DNA of 64,000 nucleotides from Rhizobium sp. 007 (GCF_015353075.1 NZ_CP064187.1:1116001-1180000); one strand, 5' to 3'; positions 1 to 10,325 are shown, counted from the first letter of the stretch. Numbers and translations: made by a program. Notes: generated by a model not told the origin, from the letters alone.

Positions 1-559
1 CGTCTTTGCGGCGAACATGCAGGGCGTGCAGGGCTCGATCTTCCAGATGCTGTCGCACGGCATCGTTTCGGGCGCGCTCTTCCTTTGCGTCGGCGTCGTC
101 TATGACCGCACCCATACCCGCGAGATCGTGGCCTATGGCGGCCTGGTCAACAACATGCCGAAATATGCCGTCGCCTTCATGGTCTTCACCATGGCGAATG
201 TCGGCCTTCCGGGCACCTCGGGCTTCATCGGCGAATTCCTGACGCTGATGGGCGTCTTCCGCGTCAATACCTGGGTAGCGCTCTTCGCCGCAACCGGCGT
301 GATCCTGTCGGCAGGCTACGCTCTGTGGCTCTACCGCCGCGTGATCTTCGGCGCGCTGGAAAAGGAAAAGCTGAAGGCGCTTCTCGATCTTTCGCCGCGC
401 GAGCAACTGATCCTCTATCCGTTGGTGGCACTGACGATCTTCTTCGGCGTCTATCCGGCGCCGGTCTTCGATGCGACGGCCGCCTCCGTGGATATGCTGG
501 TGAACAACTATACGGCCGCCGTAAACGCTGCGCACGACGTTGCGCTGTCGATGAATTGA
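1..559 (+). CDS. nuoM: NADH-quinone oxidoreductase subunit M, C-terminal part
   Basis: This is the 3' end of a gene whose start lies before the window; the open frame runs in from base 2. NuoM is a membrane antiporter-like subunit of respiratory complex I that takes part in proton pumping. The visible ~185 residues are hydrophobic, with several membrane helices and the family-typical stretches [17 protein letters not shown] and [12 protein letters not shown]. The gene is followed 18 bases later by nuoN, as in the standard nuo operon order. The call rests on these conserved stretches and on the neighbour. Confidence 0.95.
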   Translation, partial: VFAANMQGVQGSIFQMLSHGIVSGALFLCVGVVYDRTHTREIVAYGGLVNNMPKYAVAFMVFTMANVGLPGTSGFIGEFLTLMGVFRVNTWVALFAATGVILSAGYALWLYRRVIFGALEKEKLKALLDLSPREQLILYPLVALTIFFGVYPAPVFDATAASVDMLVNNYTAAVNAAHDVALSMN

Positions 560-577
560 TGACGGGACTTTTTGGAC

Positions 578-2023
578 ATGACCGCTGAAACCATTCTCGC
601 AAGCCTGCATCTTTCCGCGCCGGAGATCATCCTCGCGGTCGGCGCCCTTGTCCTGCTCATGATCGGCGTCTTTGCGGGCGAGCGGTCGGGCCGTATGGTG
701 AGCGTTCTGGCGCTGATCCTGTTTGCGGCCTCTGCGCTGTGGCTGATCTTCGTGCCGGGCGATGGCCTCGCTTACGGCGGCGTCTACCAGGCGGACGGTT
801 TCTCCCGCTTCATGAAGATCACCGCGCTCGTCGGCTCCTTCGCAGCGCTCTTCATGTCGATCGGTCTTGCCAGGGAAAACCAGCTCGACAAGTTCGAGTT
901 CCCGGTCCTGCTCGTGCTCTGCACCCTCGGCATCTTGCTGATGATCTCGGCAAACGACCTGATCGCGCTCTATCTCGGTCTCGAGTTGCAATCGCTGGCG
1001 ATCTACGTCGTGGCGGCGATCAACCGGGAGAACCTGAAGTCCACCGAAGCGGGCCTCAAGTATTTCGTTCTCGGCGCGCTTTCCTCGGGCTTGCTGCTTT
1101 ACGGCATGTCGTTGGTCTACGGCTTCACCGGCCATACGCATTTCGACGATATCGCCCAGGCGCTTTCCGCCGAAGGTGCCCGCTCGCTTGGCCTGGTCTT
1201 CGGCTTGGTCTTCATCCTCGCGGGCATCGCCTTCAAGATCTCGGCGGTCCCCTTCCACATGTGGACGCCGGACGTATACGAAGGTGCGCCGACCCCGGTC
1301 ACCGCCTTTTTAGCAAGCGCGCCGAAGGTTGCGGCCATGGCCATGATGACGCGCATCGTCATCACTGCCTTCCAGCCGGTCATTGCCGACTGGCAGCAGG
1401 TCGTGGTCTTCATCTCGATTGCCTCGATGCTGCTCGGCTCCTTCGCCGCCATCGGGCAGCGGAACATCAAGCGTCTGATGGCCTACTCCTCGATCGGTCA
1501 CATGGGCTATGCGCTCGTCGGGCTTGCCGCCGGCAACCAGACCGGCGTGACGGGCGTGATGCTCTACATGGTCATCTATATGGTCATGACGCTCGGCTCC
1601 TTCGCGATCATCATGTCGATGCGCCGCAAGGACGGCACGGTCGTCGAAGCTGTCGACGATCTCGCCGGCCTTTCCAGCACGAACCCCTTCATGGCGACGG
1701 TGCTGACGACCCTGATGTTCTCGCTCGCCGGCATTCCGCCGCTTGCAGGCTTCTTCGCGAAGTACTTCGTCTTCGTCGCTGCCATCGAAGCCAAGCTCTA
1801 TGCGCTCGCCATCATCGGCGTTCTCGCGTCGGTCGTCGGCGCTTACTATTATCTGCGTGTCATCAAACTGATGTGGTTCGATGAAGCGACGGATGAGTTT
1901 GCCCGCGTTTCCGGCCCACTTCGCCTCGTGTTCGGCCTTTCCGGCCTGTTCGTTCTTGCCTATGTCGTCATCGGTGGCCCCATCGGCGGTGCGGCCGAGC
2001 TCGCGGCTGCGACGCTCTTTTGA
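578..2023 (+). CDS. nuoN: NADH-quinone oxidoreductase subunit N
   Basis: NuoN is the third antiporter-like membrane subunit of complex I and the last gene of the nuo operon. The 481-residue product is almost entirely membrane helices and carries the proton-antiporter family core, for example [20 protein letters not shown] and [18 protein letters not shown]. Length matches the family. An in-frame TTG lies at 572, but the ATG at 578 (MTAETIL) has a GACGGGA-type ribosome site upstream and is preferred. The stop overlaps the start region of birA, so the two genes are probably translationally coupled. Confidence 0.96.
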   Translation: MTAETILASLHLSAPEIILAVGALVLLMIGVFAGERSGRMVSVLALILFAASALWLIFVPGDGLAYGGVYQADGFSRFMKITALVGSFAALFMSIGLARENQLDKFEFPVLLVLCTLGILLMISANDLIALYLGLELQSLAIYVVAAINRENLKSTEAGLKYFVLGALSSGLLLYGMSLVYGFTGHTHFDDIAQALSAEGARSLGLVFGLVFILAGIAFKISAVPFHMWTPDVYEGAPTPVTAFLASAPKVAAMAMMTRIVITAFQPVIADWQQVVVFISIASMLLGSFAAIGQRNIKRLMAYSSIGHMGYALVGLAAGNQTGVTGVMLYMVIYMVMTLGSFAIIMSMRRKDGTVVEAVDDLAGLSSTNPFMATVLTTLMFSLAGIPPLAGFFAKYFVFVAAIEAKLYALAIIGVLASVVGAYYYLRVIKLMWFDEATDEFARVSGPLRLVFGLSGLFVLAYVVIGGPIGGAAELAAATLF

Positions 2024-2787
2024 TGATGTTTCCCGTGCGGCGCCGGATATCGCTCGGCGATTTCCGGCACGAGGCGCTGTCGGAAACATCCTCCACCAAC
2101 AGCGAATGCCTTGCCCGCGCCAGGGCAGGGGACGATGGTTTCCTGTGGGTGACTGCGGAAAAGCAGACCAGTGGCCGCGGCCGCCGCGGCCGCGCCTGGG
2201 CTTCGGAACGGGGCAATCTCTACGCTTCCCTTCTCTTGATCGATCCGGCGCCGATGGAGCGCCTTTCGTCGCTTCCGCTGGCAATCGCCGTTGCCGTGCA
2301 TCAGGCAATCCGCATGGTTCTGCCGCCTGGCGCAGCACCGCTCGAGGTGAAGTGGCCGAACGACATCCTGATCGGCCGCAGGAAGACCTGCGGAATCCTC
2401 GTCGAAGGTGAAAAGCTTGCAGATGAGCGCTACGCGCTGGTGATCGGGATCGGCATCAACGTCGCCCTCATGCCCGACAATCCGCTCTACCCGGTGACCT
2501 GTCTGCGCCAAGAGGGAAGTACCGCCGCCCCCGAGGAACTCTTCGCCCATCTCTTTGCTTCGATGGCAGAGGTGCTCGATATTTGGAACGAGGGACGAGG
2601 CGTTCGCGAGATCACCGCCCGTTGGCGGGATGTCGCCTGCGGCATCGGCGAGAAGATCACGGTCAATCTGCCGGACCGCTCGATTTCCGGACAATTCGCC
2701 GGGATTGATGATAATGGCTTGTTGATGCTCAAAACCGGCACGGGCAAGATGATGCAGATTGCCGCCGGGGATGTATTTTTTGGATAG
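2023..2787 (+). CDS. birA: Biotin--[acetyl-CoA-carboxylase] ligase, no DNA-binding domain
   Basis: The enzyme activates biotin with ATP and attaches it to the biotin carboxyl carrier protein, whose gene accB lies near 47.4 kb in this window. The 254-residue protein shows the biotin/lipoate ligase core: SETSSTNSECLAR, the nucleotide-binding QTSGRGRRGRAW (residues ~48-59) and VKWPNDIL, then a small C-terminal domain. There is no N-terminal helix-turn-helix, so unlike E. coli BirA it should not act as a repressor. The ATG at 2023 overlaps the nuoN stop; a second ATG follows at 2026. Location just after nuo is usual in alphaproteobacteria. Confidence 0.93.
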   Translation: MMFPVRRRISLGDFRHEALSETSSTNSECLARARAGDDGFLWVTAEKQTSGRGRRGRAWASERGNLYASLLLIDPAPMERLSSLPLAIAVAVHQAIRMVLPPGAAPLEVKWPNDILIGRRKTCGILVEGEKLADERYALVIGIGINVALMPDNPLYPVTCLRQEGSTAAPEELFAHLFASMAEVLDIWNEGRGVREITARWRDVACGIGEKITVNLPDRSISGQFAGIDDNGLLMLKTGTGKMMQIAAGDVFFG

Positions 2788-2795
2788 TGGAGCTT

Positions 2796-4466
2796 ATGGC
2801 TAAGCAGGACGAACTGGTATTTCTGCCTTTGGGCGGTGTCGGCGAGATCGGCATGAATCTCGCGCTATACGGCTACGGCCCGGCAGATCACCGCCAGTGG
2901 ATCATGGTCGATTGCGGCGTCACCTTCCCGGGTCCGGATCTTCCGGGCGTCGATCTGGTGCTGCCCGACATCCGCTTTCTCGCCGCCGAGCGCAAGAACC
3001 TCAAGGCGATCATCATCACGCATGCGCATGAGGATCACTACGGTGCACTGGCCGACCTCTGGCCGGGCCTGAATGTCCCCGTCTACGGCTCGCCCTTCAC
3101 CGCGGGCCTGCTGGAAGCCAAGCGCAATTTCGAGAAGGATGCGATCGGCGAAGTGCCGGTGACGATCTTCAAGGCAGGCGATACGATCAATGCCGGTCCC
3201 TTCAGCATTGAAGGCGTGGCTGTCAATCACTCGATCCCCGAGCCGATGTCGCTGATGATCCGCACGCCGCTCGGCAATGTGATCCATACCGGTGACTGGA
3301 AGATCGACCACGAGCCGTCGCTCGGACCGCTGACCGACGAGACCCGCTTCCGCCAGCTCGGCGACGAGGGCGTGTTAGCGCTGATGTGTGACTCCACCAA
3401 TGCGCTTCGCGACGGCGTTTCGCCGTCCGAAAAGGACGTTTCGGAAAGCCTGAGCAGGATCATCGAGAATGCCGAAGGCCGCGTGGCGGTCACCAGTTTC
3501 TCCTCGAATGTCGGCCGTATCCGCACCATTGCCGAGGCCGCTGAAGCCGCAGGCCGCGAAGTCTTGCTGCTCGGAAGCTCGCTGAAGCGCGTCGTCGATG
3601 TCTCGCGCGAGATCGGACTGATGGAAGGCGTCAAACCCTTCATCTCCGAGGACGAATACGGCTATATCCCGCGCGACAAGGTCGTGGTCATCCTGACCGG
3701 CAGCCAGGGCGAGCCGCGCGCAGCGCTTGCCAAGCTATCGCGCGACGAGATGCGCAACGTCGCACTCGCCGCCGGCGATATCGTCGTCTTCTCATCCCGC
3801 GCCATCCCCGGCAACGAGAAGGCGATCCAGGACATCAAGAACGGCCTCACCGAGCAGGGCGTGCACGTCATCACCGACAACGAAGCGCTGGTTCACGTCT
3901 CCGGCCATCCGCGCCGCAACGAGCTGCAGAAGATGTACGAGCTGACACGCCCGAAGATCGTCGTGCCGGTGCACGGCGAGGCGACGCATCTGACAGCTCA
4001 CAAGGAACTGGCGGAACAATCCGGTATCGGCATCGTGCCGCGCGTGCGCAACGGCGATATTCTGCGACTTGCGCCCGGTCCGGTCGAGGTCATCGACGAG
4101 GCACCGCACGGACGCATCTACAAGGACGGCATGCTCATCGGCGATTTCGACGAGATGGGGATCGGCGAGCGCAAGAAGCTCTCCTATGTCGGCCATGTCG
4201 CGGTCAACCTCGTGATCGACAGCCGCTACGACATCGTCGGCGATCCCGATCTCGTGGCCATCGGCCTGCCGGTCTATGACGACGAGGGCGACGAGATGGA
4301 AGACACGCTCTTCGACGCCGTCGTCGGCGCTATCGAGAGCATCCCGCGCGCCCGCCGCAAGGACCTCGACATGATGCAGGAGGCGGTGCGCCGCGCGGTC
4401 CGCGCTGCGGCAAACCAGACCTGGGGCAAGAAGCCGATCGTCACGGCGTTCATCACAAAGGTCTGA
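2796..4466 (+). CDS. rnj: Ribonuclease J
   Basis: RNase J is a metallo-beta-lactamase/beta-CASP nuclease with 5' exonuclease and endonuclease activity in mRNA decay and rRNA maturation. The 556-residue protein begins LVFLPLGGVGEIGMN and has the metal-binding HAHEDHYGAL motif near residue 77, followed by HTGDWKID and a beta-CASP region (VSGHPRRNELQKM, VPVHGEATHL). The start at 2796 (MAKQDE) has a GTGGAG ribosome site; a GTG at 2787 is possible but less likely. Rhizobia carry both RNase J and RNase E (rne is near 52 kb). It sits in the nuo-birA-rnj-mce cluster. Confidence 0.95.
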   Translation: MAKQDELVFLPLGGVGEIGMNLALYGYGPADHRQWIMVDCGVTFPGPDLPGVDLVLPDIRFLAAERKNLKAIIITHAHEDHYGALADLWPGLNVPVYGSPFTAGLLEAKRNFEKDAIGEVPVTIFKAGDTINAGPFSIEGVAVNHSIPEPMSLMIRTPLGNVIHTGDWKIDHEPSLGPLTDETRFRQLGDEGVLALMCDSTNALRDGVSPSEKDVSESLSRIIENAEGRVAVTSFSSNVGRIRTIAEAAEAAGREVLLLGSSLKRVVDVSREIGLMEGVKPFISEDEYGYIPRDKVVVILTGSQGEPRAALAKLSRDEMRNVALAAGDIVVFSSRAIPGNEKAIQDIKNGLTEQGVHVITDNEALVHVSGHPRRNELQKMYELTRPKIVVPVHGEATHLTAHKELAEQSGIGIVPRVRNGDILRLAPGPVEVIDEAPHGRIYKDGMLIGDFDEMGIGERKKLSYVGHVAVNLVIDSRYDIVGDPDLVAIGLPVYDDEGDEMEDTLFDAVVGAIESIPRARRKDLDMMQEAVRRAVRAAANQTWGKKPIVTAFITKV

Positions 4467-4469
4467 TCG

Positions 4470-4874
4470 ATGCTTGGCCGCGTCAACCACATCGCCATCG
4501 CCGTCCCCGACCTTGCCGCAGCAACGGCAGGCTACCGCGACACGCTGGGTGCCAGGGTCTCGCAGCCGCAAGCTTTACCTGAACACGGCGTCACCGTCGT
4601 CTTTGTCGAATTGCCGAACACCAAGGTCGAACTGCTGGAGCCGCTCGGCGAAAATTCGCCGATCGCCGCCTTTCTCGAAAAGAACCCTTCCGGCGGTATG
4701 CATCACATCTGCTACGAGGTTTCGGACATCCTTGCGGCGCGCGATCAACTCGCGAAATCGGGCGCGAGGGTGCTTGGCAGCGGCGAGCCGAAAACCGGCG
4801 CCCATGGAAAGCCGGTGCTCTTCCTGCATCCGAAGGACTTCTTCGGCACACTGATCGAGCTGGAACAGGTCTGA
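4470..4874 (+). CDS. mce: Methylmalonyl-CoA epimerase
   Basis: This vicinal-oxygen-chelate protein interconverts (R)- and (S)-methylmalonyl-CoA in propionyl-CoA/succinyl-CoA metabolism. The 134-residue protein starts with the metal-ligand segment RVNHIAIAVPDL and contains GGMHHICYEV and the C-terminal GTLIELEQ glutamate ligand, all typical of the family. It begins 3 bases after the rnj stop, so it is co-transcribed. Length and motifs fit a full gene. Confidence 0.93.
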   Translation: MLGRVNHIAIAVPDLAAATAGYRDTLGARVSQPQALPEHGVTVVFVELPNTKVELLEPLGENSPIAAFLEKNPSGGMHHICYEVSDILAARDQLAKSGARVLGSGEPKTGAHGKPVLFLHPKDFFGTLIELEQV

Positions 4875-4996
4875 GGCAGGCTGCGGCAGAGTGACCTGAC
4901 TGCGGAAGCGTCCGGATATGGGATTTGAGCTATCCACCATTCCGCTCTATAAGCGCGTCTGTTGCAATGTTTGCAACGGCGTCGCGGGACACAGAA

Positions 4997-5272
4997 ATGC
5001 TGCAGATTTTTCTACAGGGCTTTGCCGTCTATTTCGTCGTGTGGTGGATCACGCTTTTTGCCGTGCTGCCGATCGGCCTGCGCACGCAGGCGGAGGACAA
5101 TGATGTGGTTCTCGGCACCGTTCCGAGCGCGCCGACGCGTTTTCGGGCGCTTTTCACCTTCTCACTGACGACCATCGTTTCGGCGGTTATCTATGGCGCC
5201 TGGTATATCTCCTCGACCTATTTCGGCTGGGGTTTCGACGCCCTCCCGCAGATTGGCCCGAGCTTCCGATGA
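4997..5272 (+). CDS. DUF1467 family small membrane protein
   Basis: A 91-residue protein with two predicted membrane helices: the first around FAVYFVVWWITLFAVLPIGL and the second around FTFSLTTIVSAVIYGAWYI. The segment with WWITLFAVLPIGLRTQ is characteristic of DUF1467, an alphaproteobacterial family of unknown function usually found between mce and proS. The frame is open from 4925, but the ATG at 4997 places the first helix at the N-terminus and matches family length. It is probably the last gene of the nuo/birA/rnj/mce transcript, since a terminator follows 170 bases later. Confidence 0.85.
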   Translation: MLQIFLQGFAVYFVVWWITLFAVLPIGLRTQAEDNDVVLGTVPSAPTRFRALFTFSLTTIVSAVIYGAWYISSTYFGWGFDALPQIGPSFR

Positions 5273-5440
5273 AATGGAGCTTTTGCTCAATCTTTGAGCA
5301 TATGTAAACTTGCCGGAAAGTCGGAGCAGTCATACGGGCGTCACGGAAATGACGCAGAGAACTCACGCAACGGCATGACGCCTTGCCGTAAGGTAAGACC
5401 TAGGGCTTTTCTGCGTCGAGTTAGGCTGGAAAAACAAAAA

Positions 5441-5465
5441 AAAACAAGGCTGAAAGCCTTGTTTT
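5441..5465. terminator. Rho-independent terminator after DUF1467 gene
   Basis: A 10-bp perfect stem, AAAACAAGGC (5441-5450) with GCCTTGTTTT (5456-5465), around a 5-base TGAAA loop. It has an A-run on one side and a T-run on the other, so it could end transcription from either direction. Here it most likely ends the birA-rnj-mce-DUF1467 transcript. Confidence 0.8.
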
Positions 5466-5659
5466 AAGTATCGCGTGATCTGTAACCGTTGCCGGGGCTG
5501 CGACGAGCGCGCCTAAGATCTGATCCTCCCAAGACTTGACCGCGAATTCGACAGGAATTTAATCTCCCTGCCTGTTTTGTGAGCTAAAGCTAGCTCAAAG
5601 ATTAAGCTTTGTCATCAGCTTTTTTTGCATTTTTGCTACACTTGAGAAAAAAATACCTG

Positions 5660-5688
5660 TTGACAAGATTTTGATGCAAACCTTTAGA
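5660..5688 (+). promoter_or_regulatory. Candidate sigma-70 promoter for proS
   Basis: A perfect -35 box TTGACA (5660-5665), a 17-base spacer and a -10-like TTTAGA (5683-5688) lie in an AT-rich stretch about 175 bases before proS. The -10 match is partial. From 5273 to 5863 no protein gene is supported; this promoter and the upstream terminator are the only elements I can see there. Confidence 0.5.
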
Positions 5689-5863
5689 AATGCCCGCTTT
5701 TTTTCGCATAGGCATTTTTCGGCCGCAAACTTGCGTCTACGATAGGCTGCTCGCGCGTCACGCGGGTTTCTTTCCGGCCGCGAAGCGGTTATGACGCTCC
5801 CGATATCAACGATCGCCGTCGATTCCGCATGAGAGCGGAATCCCAACTGCTCTGGAATCCGTC

Positions 5864-7186
5864 ATGCGTCTGTCCCGCTATTTCATGCCCATCCTCAAGG
5901 AAAACCCCAAGGAGGCGGAAATCGTCTCCCACCGGCTGATGCTGCGCGCCGGCATGATCCGCCAGCAGTCGCAGGGCATTTATTCCTGGCTGCCGCTCGG
6001 CAAGCGCGTTCTAGACAAGGTGAACTCGATTATCCGCGAGGAGCAGAATCGTAGCGGCGCGATCGAGCTTTCCATGCCGACGCTGCAGTCCGCCGAGCTC
6101 TGGCAGGAGAGCGGGCGCTACGACGCCTATGGCAAGGAAATGCTGCGTATCAAGGACCGCCAGGACCGGCCGATGCTCTATGGACCGACGAATGAGGAGA
6201 TGGTGACGGATATCTTCCGTTCCTACGTCAAGTCCTACAAGAACCTGCCGCTGAACCTCTATCACATCCAGCTGAAGTTCCGCGACGAGATCCGCCCGCG
6301 TTTCGGCACCATGCGCTCGCGCGAGTTCATGATGAAGGATGCCTATTCCTTCGATCTGACGCGTGAAGGCGCCGAGCACTCTTACAAGAAGATGTTCACG
6401 GCCTACCTGCGCACCTTCGACCGCCTGGGGCTGCGCGCCATTCCCATGCGCGCCGACACCGGTCCCATCGGGGGCGATCTCAGCCATGAATTCATCATTC
6501 TCGCGGAGACCGGCGAATCGGAAGTGTACAGCCACAAGGATTTCGTCAATTTCGATATCCCGCCGGCCGATACCGATTTCGACGATGCCGCCGGCCTGAA
6601 TGCGATTTTCGACAAGTGGACCTCTGTCTATGCAGCCACCTCGGAGATGCACGACGAAGCAGCATTCAACGCCATCCCGGAAACCGAGCGTCTTTCGGCG
6701 CGCGGCATCGAAGTCGGCCACATCTTTTATTTCGGCACGAAATATTCCGAGCCGATGGGCGCCAAGGTGCAGGGGCCAGATGGCAAGGAACACACTGTTC
6801 ACATGGGTTCCTACGGTATCGGGCCGACACGCCTTGTTCCCGCCATCATCGAAGCATCGCATGACGACAACGGAATCATCTGGCCGGCTTCTGTTGCGCC
6901 GTTCGATGCGCTCGTGATCAACATGAAGGCGGGCGATGCCGGTTGCGATGCAGCATGCGAGAAGATCTACGCGGCGCTTTCGAAGGCCGGCAAGGATGTT
7001 CTCTATGACGATACCGATGATCGCGCCGGAACGAAATTTGCCACCGCCGACCTGATCGGCATACCGATGCAGATCATCGCCGGCCCGCGCGCGGTCGCGA
7101 ACGGCGAAGTGGAACTCAAGGACCGCAAGACCGGTGCCCGCGAAACGATGACGATCGACGCGGCGATCAACAAGCTCTTGGCGTAA
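5864..7186 (+). CDS. proS: Prolyl-tRNA synthetase (short alphaproteobacterial type)
   Basis: Charges tRNA-Pro with proline. The 440-residue protein has class II synthetase signatures: motif 1 in the N-terminal part ([20 protein letters not shown]), motif 2 ([20 protein letters not shown]) and the motif 3-like [13 protein letters not shown], followed by an anticodon-binding domain. The large editing insertion of E. coli ProS is missing, which accounts for the short length and is normal in this lineage. It starts a new transcript and is followed 17 bases later by lolC. Confidence 0.96.
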   Translation: MRLSRYFMPILKENPKEAEIVSHRLMLRAGMIRQQSQGIYSWLPLGKRVLDKVNSIIREEQNRSGAIELSMPTLQSAELWQESGRYDAYGKEMLRIKDRQDRPMLYGPTNEEMVTDIFRSYVKSYKNLPLNLYHIQLKFRDEIRPRFGTMRSREFMMKDAYSFDLTREGAEHSYKKMFTAYLRTFDRLGLRAIPMRADTGPIGGDLSHEFIILAETGESEVYSHKDFVNFDIPPADTDFDDAAGLNAIFDKWTSVYAATSEMHDEAAFNAIPETERLSARGIEVGHIFYFGTKYSEPMGAKVQGPDGKEHTVHMGSYGIGPTRLVPAIIEASHDDNGIIWPASVAPFDALVINMKAGDAGCDAACEKIYAALSKAGKDVLYDDTDDRAGTKFATADLIGIPMQIIAGPRAVANGEVELKDRKTGARETMTIDAAINKLLA

Positions 7187-7203
7187 GGCCGAACGGAGGC
7201 GAA

Positions 7204-8511
7204 ATGGCAGATGCGGCGGTGGACCAGCGGGGTTCGAAATCCGGCTTCGGTCCGGCGGTCAGGCCATTTTCCGCCTTCGAACGCCTTGTGGCGTGGCGTT
7301 ATCTGCGCGCACGCCGCAAGGAAGCCTTCATCTCGGTCATCGCCGGCTTTTCCTTCGTCGGCATCATGCTGGGCGTTGCGACGCTGATCATCGTCATGGC
7401 GGTCATGAACGGTTTCCGCACCGAGCTGATCTCGCGCATTCTCGGCATCAACGGCCATATGATCGTGCAGCCGGTGGACGGACCTTTTACCGACTATGCG
7501 GCATTGACCGACAGGTTCGCGGCGGTGCCCGGCATCAGGATGGCGCTGCCGTTGGTCGAGGGGCAGACGCTGGCATCGGGCCAGGCGGGTGCTGGAACCG
7601 GCGCACTGGTGCGCGGCATCCGCGCCGAAGACCTGACCAAGCTCAAGACGGTTTCCGACAATATCAAGTCCGGAGACCTCGTCGGATTTGCTTCGGGGCA
7701 GGGCGTTCTCGTCGGTTCGCGCATGGCGGAGCAGCTCGGTCTGCAGGCAGGCGACACCATCACGCTGATTTCACCGGAAGGTGACGTGACGCCGATGGGC
7801 ATCAATCCGCGCGTCAAATCCTACACGGTCTCCGGCATCTTCGAGATCGGCATGTCGGAATATGACGCGGCGATTATCTATATGCCGCTTGAGGAGGCGC
7901 AGCTCTATTTCAATGCCGAGGGCCTCGTTCAGTCGATCGAGCTCTTCGCCAACAATCCCGACGATATCGACAATCTCCGCCCCAAGGTGGAGGAAGCGGC
8001 AGGCCGTCAGATCGCCATCACCGATTGGCGCCAGCGCAACCAGACCTTCTTCTCCGCCCTGCAGGTGGAGCGCAATGTGATGTTCATGATCCTGACGCTG
8101 ATCGTTCTGGTCGCGGCGCTGAACATCATCTCCGGCCTGATCATGCTGGTGAAGGACAAGGGCAGCGATATCGCGATCCTGCGCACCATGGGCGCGACGT
8201 CCGGCGCCATCATGCGCATCTTCTTCATGACCGGTGCTGCGATCGGCATCGTCGGCACTATTGCTGGCGTGCTGCTCGGCGTCGTCGTCTGCATCAACAT
8301 CGAGTCGATCCGCCAGTTCTTCTCCTGGGTCACGGGCACCGTGCTCTTCAATCCGCAACTCTATTTCCTGAGCCAGCTGCCGGCCGAGATGAGTCTCGGC
8401 GAGACGGTCTCTGTCGTCGTCATGGCGCTGGCGCTCTCCTTTCTCGCGACCATTTTCCCCGCCTGGCGGGCCTCGCGGCTCGATCCGGTGCAGGCGCTCC
8501 GCTACGAATAA
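7204..8511 (+). CDS. lolC: Lipoprotein-releasing ABC transporter permease, LolC/LolE family
   Basis: Inner-membrane permease that extracts outer-membrane lipoproteins and passes them to LolA. The 435-residue protein has an N-terminal helix after FERLVAWRYLRARRKEAFIS, a large periplasmic domain (about residues 50-280) and three C-terminal helices with the FtsX-like segment DIAILRTMGAT. Alphaproteobacteria usually have one such permease instead of a LolC/LolE pair. The ATPase gene lolD follows at once. Confidence 0.94.
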   Translation: MADAAVDQRGSKSGFGPAVRPFSAFERLVAWRYLRARRKEAFISVIAGFSFVGIMLGVATLIIVMAVMNGFRTELISRILGINGHMIVQPVDGPFTDYAALTDRFAAVPGIRMALPLVEGQTLASGQAGAGTGALVRGIRAEDLTKLKTVSDNIKSGDLVGFASGQGVLVGSRMAEQLGLQAGDTITLISPEGDVTPMGINPRVKSYTVSGIFEIGMSEYDAAIIYMPLEEAQLYFNAEGLVQSIELFANNPDDIDNLRPKVEEAAGRQIAITDWRQRNQTFFSALQVERNVMFMILTLIVLVAALNIISGLIMLVKDKGSDIAILRTMGATSGAIMRIFFMTGAAIGIVGTIAGVLLGVVVCINIESIRQFFSWVTGTVLFNPQLYFLSQLPAEMSLGETVSVVVMALALSFLATIFPAWRASRLDPVQALRYE

Positions 8512-8526
8512 GGAATGCTGATTTCA

Positions 8527-9210
8527 ATGAAACGGAACGTCGTTCTCAAGCTTTCCGGCGTCGAGCGTCACTATGGCCAGGGCGATACCGTGCTCACCAT
8601 TCTGAAGGGCGCCAATTTTACCCTCCACAGCGGCGAGATCGTCGCCCTGGTCGCTCCTTCGGGCACCGGCAAATCAACGCTGCTGCATGTCGCGGGCCTG
8701 CTGGAGCATCCGGACGGCGGCGAGGTCATCGTCAACGGTCAAGTCTGTGAAGGGCTGACCGACGAGAAGCGCACGGCGATCCGCCGCAGCGAGATTGGCT
8801 TCGTCTACCAGTTCCACCATCTCCTCCCGGAGTTTTCGGCCCTCGAGAATATCATGATGCCGCAGATGATTGCCGGTCTGCCGCGAAAGGAGGCGGGCGA
8901 ACGCGCAAAGCAGCTGCTCGACTATATGCGCATCGGCCACCGCGCCAGCCATCGTCCCGGCGAGCTTTCGGGCGGCGAGCAGCAGCGGGTCGCGATTGCG
9001 CGCGCGGTTGCCAATGCGCCGACCGTGCTTCTCGCCGACGAGCCGACCGGGAACCTCGATCCCGAGACCGCGAGCTACGTGTTCGATGCGCTGGAGGCGC
9101 TCGTCCGCCAGTCCGGTCTTGCAGCGCTGATCGCCACTCATAACCACGAACTCGCCGGCCGCATGGACCGTCGCGTGACCATCAGCGACGGTAAGGTTGT
9201 CGAGTTCTGA
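8527..9210 (+). CDS. lolD: Lipoprotein-releasing system ATP-binding protein
   Basis: ATPase that powers the LolC permease. It has Walker [10 protein letters not shown] (an Ala instead of the common first Gly), the signature [14 protein letters not shown] and Walker [13 protein letters not shown], in the order of the MacB/LolD subfamily. The ATG at 8515 sits directly against the AAGGA ribosome site, so the in-frame ATG at 8527 ([11 protein letters not shown]), about 12 bases from it, is the better start. It is the last gene of the proS-lolC-lolD run. Confidence 0.94.
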   Translation: MKRNVVLKLSGVERHYGQGDTVLTILKGANFTLHSGEIVALVAPSGTGKSTLLHVAGLLEHPDGGEVIVNGQVCEGLTDEKRTAIRRSEIGFVYQFHHLLPEFSALENIMMPQMIAGLPRKEAGERAKQLLDYMRIGHRASHRPGELSGGEQQRVAIARAVANAPTVLLADEPTGNLDPETASYVFDALEALVRQSGLAALIATHNHELAGRMDRRVTISDGKVVEF

Positions 9211-9675
9211 TTAGGGGCGGATGAGGCCGCCTCGGTAGTCCAGTTCGTAGGCTCTCCGCTCTGCAACGATGATCATTTCCCGTCCGCTGAAGTGATCGCA
9301 ATCGCCGGTGCTGTGGTCGGCATAAAAGCCGAAGGCATGCTCGAATTCCATGCCGCCCAGGAAGCGACTGTATTCGGCATACATCGTCGAAAGCGCGGCT
9401 TTGATGACGGCGCCTGCCTTCTCCCCATCGATCAGCGTCGGCTCGACAATGCGGCCGAAATAGTTCATCACCCAGACGGGCTCGCCGCCCAGCCACACGA
9501 CTTCTTGTCCGGCGAAATCCGTTCCGCCGAAATAGCTGTCGAGATAGCGCCATTCTCCGCGCTCGTAGCCGATGTCGTGCGATCCGCTGCGGCAGGGGTC
9601 CAGCTTTCTCCCGCCGCCGACATAGGTATTTGCCTTCGCTTCGACGATGAAGCCGTTCAATGCAGCAAGATTCAT
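9211..9675 (-). CDS. DUF5680 domain protein
   Basis: A 154-residue soluble protein whose N-terminus MNLAALNGFIVEAKANTYVG and central RYLDSYFGGTDFAGQEVVW match the DUF5680 pattern as I know it. Its function is unknown. No signal peptide or membrane segment is visible. The frame continues upstream to 9870, but that part is basic and unlike the family, so the ATG ending at 9675 was chosen. It converges tail to tail with lolD with no gap. Confidence 0.75.
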   Translation of the reverse strand: MNLAALNGFIVEAKANTYVGGGRKLDPCRSGSHDIGYERGEWRYLDSYFGGTDFAGQEVVWLGGEPVWVMNYFGRIVEPTLIDGEKAGAVIKAALSTMYAEYSRFLGGMEFEHAFGFYADHSTGDCDHFSGREMIIVAERRAYELDYRGGLIRP

Positions 9676-9746
9676 GGCTCTCGGCCTCCCGCGCTGAAGC
9701 TCTCCCAAAAACGTATGCCTGTAAAGAACAAAAAGAGAACTGGCGA

Positions 9747-10325
9747 CTATTGGCCGCAGATCGATTGAACGGTTTCGTCGCTCCACTGCTCGATGGTGAT
9801 CACGCGCGGCGCGGCTTTCACGTCCTTTCCGTTCTTCTGCAACTTGCCGGTCAGCGCATTGTAGTCGCATGAACCGCCGGCATTGGGATCGAGCGTGTCG
9901 TAGTGATTGTGGGTGTAACCGGCGACAACGAATTGCTTGTTGCGGTAGGCAAGCGTCAGCGTCAGATCCCAGCGCTCGCGGCCGATCGCGCTGTTTTGGG
10001 AATGGACTGCAATGGAGGATTTGCCGGCAGCCTTGATCGTGGGCTCTTGGCCGAAAACGCCGTCTGCATCCGTGCTGCCCCAGATCTTACTGGGCGCGCT
10101 TGCCGAAAGCCTGAGCAGTTCGTGGTCGGCGTCGCGCAGATAGATGTAGATGCCGATCTGCTCTTTTCTCTCCGCATCGGCCGGTGCGACGAGGATAGCC
10201 AGATCCAGCTTGCCGTCGCCGTTCCAGTCTCCCGTCGCGCCATCGACGATGGCGTCAGGGTTTATGTCCGCAGCCGACGTCGCCGTTGCGACGAGAATGG
10301 CGATGAATGCAATGACAACCCTCAT
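9747..10325 (-). CDS. Exported protein with FG-GAP-like repeat, unknown function
   Basis: A 192-residue protein with a clear signal peptide (MRVVIAFIAILVATATSAAD, cleavage expected near residue 19). Just after it comes GDWNGDGKLDLAIL, a calcium-loop pattern found in FG-GAP/VCBS beta-propeller repeats; only one copy is evident. Two cysteines near the C-terminus (GSCDY and SICGQ) could form a disulfide in the periplasm. I do not recognise a named family. It reads in the same direction as the DUF5680 gene 70 bases downstream. Confidence 0.7.
   Translation of the reverse strand: MRVVIAFIAILVATATSAADINPDAIVDGATGDWNGDGKLDLAILVAPADAERKEQIGIYIYLRDADHELLRLSASAPSKIWGSTDADGVFGQEPTIKAAGKSSIAVHSQNSAIGRERWDLTLTLAYRNKQFVVAGYTHNHYDTLDPNAGGSCDYNALTGKLQKNGKDVKAAPRVITIEQWSDETVQSICGQ

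Noticed and set aside
5466..5600. Possible tRNA or small RNA after the terminator at 5441-5465
   Set aside because: No T-loop GGTTCGA-type segment, no acceptor stem pairing and no second terminator were found.
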